DNA from: Holtermannia corniformis
Taxonomy: Eukaryota > Basidiomycota > Tremellomycetes > Holtermanniales
DNA: 64,000 nt
Direction of reading: 5' to 3'
Assembly (NCBI GenBank): GCA_001599935.1
Contig: BCIJ01000003.1
Span: 634,926 to 698,925 of the forward strand
In this document: in pieces, positions 56,890 to 64,000 of the stretch
Layout: each line of letters opens with the position of its first letter
Numbering within the stretch: position 1 is the stretch's first letter
Position numbers and translations under genes: made by a program
Notes under the pieces: model-generated
The model's database searches: none
What the model was told of the DNA's origin: nothing
Seen by the model: the letters and a program-made list of their open reading frames with translations, nothing else

Positions 56890-57213
56890 CGTTCATCGTG
56901 CGAGGCCATAGGTCGGTCGAGAGAGATCACAAGAAGCGGTCGATCCGTCAGCAGAACACTCGCAGCGCGGTTCGTGACTACATACACTTTGCAGACATTT
57001 TTGACGGGTTCCGAGCGGTCTTGAAGCTACCTTGACGTCGTGTGCTCGAGGTTGAAAGTTGGGACTGGGTAGCGGAGTTTCGCGGGGTGTCAGTGCGGTG
57101 GGGGGTTTGTGCGGTTGTAGGGGTTAGCGTGGCGTAAGTAACCACGTGGCAGCAGTCGGGAACGCAACACCGGCAACCTCACCCGAGCGCACCAGCTTGT
57201 ACGAGTGTACACG
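56890..57213. promoter_or_regulatory. Divergent promoter region, uL14 and PEX11
   Basis: 324 bases between divergent starts, with a T/G-rich stretch around 57060-57140. No named element recognised. Confidence 0.35.
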
Positions 57214-58175
57214 ATGAGCAAGCACATGACCGTCGCACGGCTCACAGCCTACCTCTCGACCCTGCCAGGGCTCGACCACTCGTTGATGCTGATCCAGTAC
57301 TCGACCCCGGTCGTGATCGCGCTCCTACTCCGGCTCCACCACCTCCGTGCCCGGCTTGAACGCTCCAAGGCAGCCGCACGCCCAGGTCTCGCTACAGGCT
57401 TGGAAACCCTCGGGGCCAGTATCGGCCAAGCACGCGTCATCATGCGGATCTGGGGTCTGTTACCCATCATCTCGGGCCTGCGCGCAATGTACCCGCCAAA
57501 GGGTGGACTCGTCCAAGCGCGTCAGACGCTGCGCGCGAAACCGATCCAGACGTTGCAGCTGCTATCACTACTGTGCTATTATCCGCTGGAACACGCCGCG
57601 TTCCTAGCGGGTAAGGGTGTGCTGCCACTCGGTGCACAGCGAGCAGGCAAAGCCTCGCTCTGGAGCGTCCGTTTCTGGGCGTGAGTCGCACTCGACCATC
57701 ACGCTTGCGAGCTGACTATACACTACAGAGCATACGTCATGCTCACACTGTACTCTCTCTCTGAATCACGCAAAGCCCTGCTCAAACGCACAAACCAGGC
57801 TATTCAAGCTGAAAACGTCACGGCCGCGCAAGGCTACGAGCTCCAACCGTCCGGTACCGACGCCGACGGCAACGACATGGCGGTCCAGCAGCGGCGCGAA
57901 CTGCGCACAGCGTGGGCAGGCTGGCAGAACGCCCTCTTGGTCAATGCGCACGTTTCTTCTACTCCATGTTTGACTCGAGACTGATTCGGCATACGCAGGG
58001 CGTACGCACCGCTGACGCTCCACTGGTCGACTCCGGGCGGTCTATGGTCAAGCCCTGTACGTCTTGGCTGATCTTCCGTACCACGCCTGATGCCGTTCAA
58101 TAGGTTATCACGGGCTTGTGCGGGATCGTGGCCGCCGTCGGGCAGATCCAAGCCGGCTGGGCCAAGACGGCTTGA
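57214..58175 (+). CDS. Peroxisomal membrane protein Pex11-like
   Basis: Peroxisome-division protein family. Start at 57214 (MSKHMTVARL). The N-terminus (TVARLTAYLSTLPGLDHSLM) and QYSTPVVIALL are followed by RLERSKAAARPGLATGLETL and IGQARVIMRIWGLLPIISGL, the amphipathic and conserved region of Pex11. A hydrophobic segment (QLLSLLCYYPLEHAAFLAG) follows. The last exons encode AYAPLTLHWSTPGGLWSSP and VITGLCGIVAAVGQIQAGWA. The phase at the third intron (about 57954-57997) works only with a GC donor (AATGC/GCACGT) or a border I have not found. About 250 residues. It resembles the Pex11C-type subfamily; subfamily assignment is tentative. Confidence 0.8.
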
Positions 58176-58615
58176 AATATGGTTGGCCAAGGTCGGGCAG
58201 AGGGGCTATGGGGTGTATAGGCGGGGATGTAGATGTAGATGTACCATTGCGTGACAGTGCGTGGTGGTGTATAGCAGTCAGGGTTAGAAAGTCTGTATCT
58301 GCAGTCTGGGAGCGAACGCATCCAAGCTGCGTCGCCGATCGTGTACAGTGCTGATGATAGCTACTTGCTACAGCGTCTTGTATTCACGCAAGACACCTTT
58401 GCAAGCGGCAGACGTGCTGCCTGCAGTTCGAGCTTGTGCGCATAGCAACGACGAACCGAGTCTGGCACTCTTCACCACCAGACACAATGACGTTACCAAC
58501 TGCCCACAACCCATGCATAGCTCGCCCTGCTGCCTAGGCCCTATTCCGGATCGCCTGCACCAGCTGAACCTTTTTCCTAACCTAAGTCGCGTCAGCCCCA
58601 TCCCATCACTCTCAT
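58176..58615. other. Convergent intergenic region
   Basis: 440 bases between the PEX11 stop and the bS21m stop. It contains an AGATGTAGATGT short repeat near 58229. No gene supported. Confidence 0.3.
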
Positions 58616-59122
58616 CTAACTCACCAACTCCTGAAACCTCTTACGATGCCTCTCGCTCTCAACCCGGCGCCTCCGATCACTCGGCTTTTCATAAAACTCT
58701 GCAATCCTCAACTCCCTCCTGACATCGCTCCGTTGCAGCACAGAGTTCAACACGCGGTACTGCTTCGCAAACGTCCTCGCGCTCTTGTTGACAATCAAGC
58801 TCCGTCCAGAATACTGGTTACCTGGATCGATCCGCGTCGACGCGTGGCGCTGGCGCCACCAGCTGTCGGATGCGGGAGGGGAAGAGGGAGAGGGCGAGGG
58901 CGCGAACGCGTCGGCGTCGATTTGAGAGATGAGAGCGCCGATCCCGGTCGATTCGGGGATGGGGAACGCGGACGAGATGGGGTTTTCAGACCACGGCCGG
59001 TGCGTCGTCGTCGTGCTTTGCGCGGGAGCTTGGGCCGCGGATTGGAGAGCACGCACAGACGTTGAGAATGCGCGCATGGTGGATGAGGACGAGGCGAGGC
59101 AGGAGCGCAGTAGTGAGGCCAT
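58616..59122 (-). CDS. MRP21: Mitochondrial ribosomal protein bS21m (Mrp21)
   Basis: Small-subunit mitoribosomal protein of about 168 residues. MASLLRSCLASSSSTMRAFS is a Ser/Arg-rich presequence. After a variable middle (SENPISSAFPIPESTGIGAL, SWWRQRHASTRIDPG) the bS21 domain appears: QYSGRSLIVNKSARTFAKQY, RVLNSVLQRSDVRRELRIAE and FYEKPSDRRRRVESERHRKR, ending FQELVS. The FYEKPSxRRRR motif is the hallmark of bS21. The gene is intronless here. It is divergent from YAH1, with starts only 157 bases apart, so these two mitochondrial genes may share a promoter. An in-frame ATG at 59143 would add seven residues. Confidence 0.9.
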   Translation of the reverse strand: MASLLRSCLASSSSTMRAFSTSVRALQSAAQAPAQSTTTTHRPWSENPISSAFPIPESTGIGALISQIDADAFAPSPSPSSPPASDSWWRQRHASTRIDPGNQYSGRSLIVNKSARTFAKQYRVLNSVLQRSDVRRELRIAEFYEKPSDRRRRVESERHRKRFQELVS

Positions 59123-59279
59123 TGTATGTCGATCGTTTGCCATGGACACACGGTGGAGAGGACGACAGGGACGACTTGGCGAAAAAGCAAAGAACCGAGG
59201 CCGCGACGGAGATGATTTCAACCTCCGTTCGTCTCTCTCGACCACTCTCAACGGCGCAATCTCACTCGAGCTCACTAGC

Positions 59280-60991
<1,712 letters not shown>

Positions 60992-61198
60992 GCAGCAAGG
61001 ACCGTCACGGCGGACAACGGACTCGCAGCGCAGATCTTGGGCATGATGCATTGTACTCTACTACTCTCCGCCGCCGTACATATAGCCGAGCGCCGAGGAC
61101 GCGTCGACGGAGTTGCCGCTCAACCTATCCATCCCCATCACGTGCACCGATCGCATCCCAGTCGTCATTTGCCTTTTCGTTGCTTTGCGACGACAACG

Positions 61199-64000
61199 AT
61201 GCCTGCTACAGCAAGCACGTCGGCAGGTGCCGCACCGCGGAAACGGAGAGGGGTGCAGTCGTGTGCGCGCTGTCAGAAACGCAAGATCAAATGTGTGCCG
61301 CATTCGGGCGGCGGACCGTCGTGCGCTACCTGTGTCAACTCGGGGTCCGAGTGCATCTTTTCCGAAAAGACGCCGCACGAGCTCTTCCTCCTCGAGTACG
61401 TCTCGGCGGATCTGAACGATGAGCCGAGCTGATGAGCGTGCAGATATGTCTCCCAGCTGGAGAAACGGATCGCAGTGCTGGAATCCGAGCTGGCACGACG
61501 CGATCCCACAAACGCATTGACGTCGGATCATCTCCAAGCCCAAGTGGCGGCCGTGACGAGCTTGGAGCAGCAGTTTCCACAAGGGCCGTGGATGCCTGAA
61601 CAGGGCTCGTCGAGTGGTGGACTGGACAAGGGCAAAGCCGCCGTCAAGCAGGAACCGGTCGATCCCGAGATCAAGCGTGAAGAGGATGATTTGGCAGCGG
61701 GGATTGGGCTGCTGAGTCTACATGGGTCTGCTGAACCGCTGTATGTCGGCGAGAGCTCTGGGATCAGCTGGGCGAGAGTGTGCGCGACGTAAGTCTACGC
61801 TGGGTGGATTTACCTAGGTGCTCACCGAGGTGAACCCCAGTGCCCTCCGCCGCGATCGCTCAACGACATCCGCACTCTCGCGCTTTGCGTTCCTTTCCCC
61901 ACCATCGACAGCAACGACCGCTTCGGCACTCAGCTACTCGTTCCACCACCCTTCTCCATCGCTCCCATCCCCGGCTCTACGGCAACACTACCTGCACACG
62001 ACCTATATGCACATCCAAGCACGCTACTGCTGCCTCGACTGGCCAACAATCTACCGCTGGCACGAAAACGCCGAGGAAATCTGTTTGCGCAGACCGACGT
62101 GGGGCGCGGGCACGGGCACTGACAAGAAACGCCAGCTGGCGGCGTTCACGCTGTGGCTGTGCTATGGCTATGGTGCGCGCTTGACCGAAGGTCAGAAGCT
62201 GGATGGAGCTGTATCCCACGAGGTCGGTGATTTCCATGGGCGCCAAAGTCGTCAAACTCATTGACCCAGATGTACTACAACTCGGCTGTTGCGTGCCTCT
62301 CGACCGTCACGTCGCACCACTCGCTCGGCACAGTCCAAGCTTTACTCTTGCTTGCAATCTACTCGTTCCGCCATCCGCGAGCCGAGCTGAGCGTGTGGCA
62401 AGTAGGCGGCCTGGCGCTCCGCACGGCCATCGAGCTAGGTCTGCACCGCCGTATCCGATCCAAAGCGGCACGAGAGAGCGATCCGTTCAAGTATGAGATG
62501 CGGAAACGTGTCTGGTGGACCGTTTATACTCTTGATCGGTGCGCACGATACCGTATGACATGGTGAGACGCTGATCGATCAGGATGATCGCAATCCAGCT
62601 TGGACGTCCAGTGGGGATCCACGACCGTGATATCGACATCGAGTTCCCGCTGAACCTGGATGTTGAATTCGACGATGTCGAGACGATCAGGGCTCTGCAG
62701 CGGATACAGGCTGTCAATGCGGCGGCGGCGATCAAGCCGGGGGACGAGTACAACGGCGGCTACGAAGCTGTGACTTCTGTGGGTTCATCCTGGACTTTGG
62801 GATCCCAGCTGACTCTGCTGCAGATGACATCGTTTATCCACAATGTCCGATTGAACCAGCTCAAGACGTCGATAGAGTGTGTACACCTTGTGCGAGTCCT
62901 GCTGACGCACACAGGGAGATCATCTTCCGACTCGACTACACGACCGTGACGCGGCCAAAGCCGACGGCGCACGAGGTGGACAAGGTGTTGGCCGACTTAT
63001 TGGCGTGGAAGAATGCGCACCCGTCCATCCCCACGGGCACGCAACGGCATATCCCGATGCTCAGCAAGGAACACCTCGATATGGAGTACTACAACGTGAG
63101 TTGTCGGTTGATCGTGCGACGCTGACGTGGGCAGGGCGTGCAAGTTCTGTTGCGACCGTTGACAGCGATCAAGGATCCTGAGACGCGATATATCGTGACG
63201 TGTGCAGAGGCTGCTGCGTCGCTGTGCGAAGTGTGTGACCCGCAGTGTGCGAAAGCGTCGGCTGACGTCGTAGATCCAATATGCGTTGCTGCATCCGCTG
63301 CCGCCACTGCCCAACATGTCGACGTGGGCGCTATATCGGCTCTTCCTATCCGGCCTCACGCTACTCCATCTGTCATCGTCACACTTGGCCGTCTTCACGT
63401 CTGCCCCGCTCGACCGATCTCGGATCCACCAAGCGTTGCGGCAATGCAGTGCTTCGCTCGAGTTCTACGCGTCAAGCTTTGAGCGCGCGCGAGGCTACGA
63501 AAGCTGTTTCAACGAGCTCGTTGCCGTCTTTGAGGAACGACTGGCATCTGGCGACGCACCCTCGATCGACGGCATCAGTGTCGCGTTGCAGCCTATCATT
63601 GGGCACGGCGTGCATACGCCTCCTCCATTGCAGACACCCGGCAGCCGGGGGTTCTCTCCCGGCCAAGGGCTCGAGTTTGACTGGTCGGCGTTGATAGCTG
63701 GGCAGCAGATGCCGCCACCGATGGGGATGCAAGAGCAGCTGGCGGTCGGTGTGGACATGTCCCACCTGCGCGGTCAAGTGCATCAGCAGGGCCATCGCGA
63801 TTGGGGAGGCCGGATCGGTGAAACGAATGGGATCATTGACAGTGGAGCGAGAGACGACTTCTTCTCGTACGTATATGAAACAGCCATCAGTCAGCAACTA
63901 ATTCTCAGGCTGATGTCCTCGTTCGGTCTCGACTCGGTGATGAGCAACCTGGCCGAATCGGTGCCGATGGGCATTGCGGAACAAGGCGCATGGACGATGG
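61199..64000 (+). CDS. Zn2Cys6 transcription factor (3' end outside window)
   Basis: Fungal-specific regulator, cut by the window edge. The start at 61199 gives a short basic N-terminus (GAAPRKRRGVQS) and the binuclear zinc cluster CARCQKRKIKC and CATCVNSGSEC, with six cysteines. A linker and coiled coil (YVSQLEKRIAVLESELARRD) follow, with a sumoylation-like KQEP and IKREE region. The middle homology region includes MYYNSAVACLSTVTSHHSLG, TVQALLLLAIYSFRHPRAEL and WQVGGLALRTAIELGLHRRI, then KRVWWTVYTLDRMIAIQLGR. The frame is open near the end (FGLDSVMSNLAESVPMGIAE). At least seven introns. Target genes cannot be told from sequence. Confidence 0.88.

Overview
The window is nuclear DNA of a basidiomycete fungus, most likely a compact-genome basidiomycete yeast. 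The evidence is a GC-rich sequence with about one gene per 1.8 kb, many introns of 40-65 bases with GT(A/G)(C/A)GT donors and a CTGAC or CTAAC branch site just before the acceptor, and fungal or basidiomycete gene families throughout (palI, ATP10, HCR1, CDC11 septin, Zn2Cys6 factor). I cannot name the species. No tRNA, rRNA, CRISPR or intact transposon was recognised. Coordinates span start codon to stop codon; introns are described in the text because one feature has one range.

Left part (1-24,400): a Gfo/Idh/MocA oxidoreductase converges on the tRNA thiolation gene NCS6; then MIA40, a Vps62-like gene, and a divergent pair of L-arabinitol-type dehydrogenase and MFS sugar porter that looks like a sugar or polyol use module. 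Next come a LEA2-like membrane protein, an HMG-box protein, ATP10, one continuous reading frame joining the iron permease FTR1 to FAD synthase, GCN20, palI and UBC13.

Middle part (24,400-45,400): cytochrome c peroxidase, eIF3j, cyclin L, small unknown genes, septin CDC11, a multi-pass membrane protein, a large membrane-anchored tandem amidohydrolase, a low-complexity conserved fungal protein, and a mucin-like single-pass membrane protein with a signal peptide.

Right part (45,400-64,000): an ING-type PHD gene split by a 2,700-base intron, a conserved fungal unknown, mitochondrial phosphatidylserine decarboxylase, ribosomal proteins eL24 and uL14 (the latter with a 1,033-base intron), PEX11, mitoribosomal bS21m, the adrenodoxin-type ferredoxin YAH1 (with a 958-base intron) and a Zn2Cys6 regulator cut by the window end.

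Functionally, several genes serve mitochondria (MIA40, ATP10, PSD1, bS21m, YAH1) and iron or flavin use (FTR1-FAD synthase, YAH1, CCP). They are scattered, so I do not claim a functional cluster apart from the sugar pair. The most unusual features are the FTR1-FAD synthase fusion frame and the three very long introns in a genome where introns are otherwise about 50 bases.
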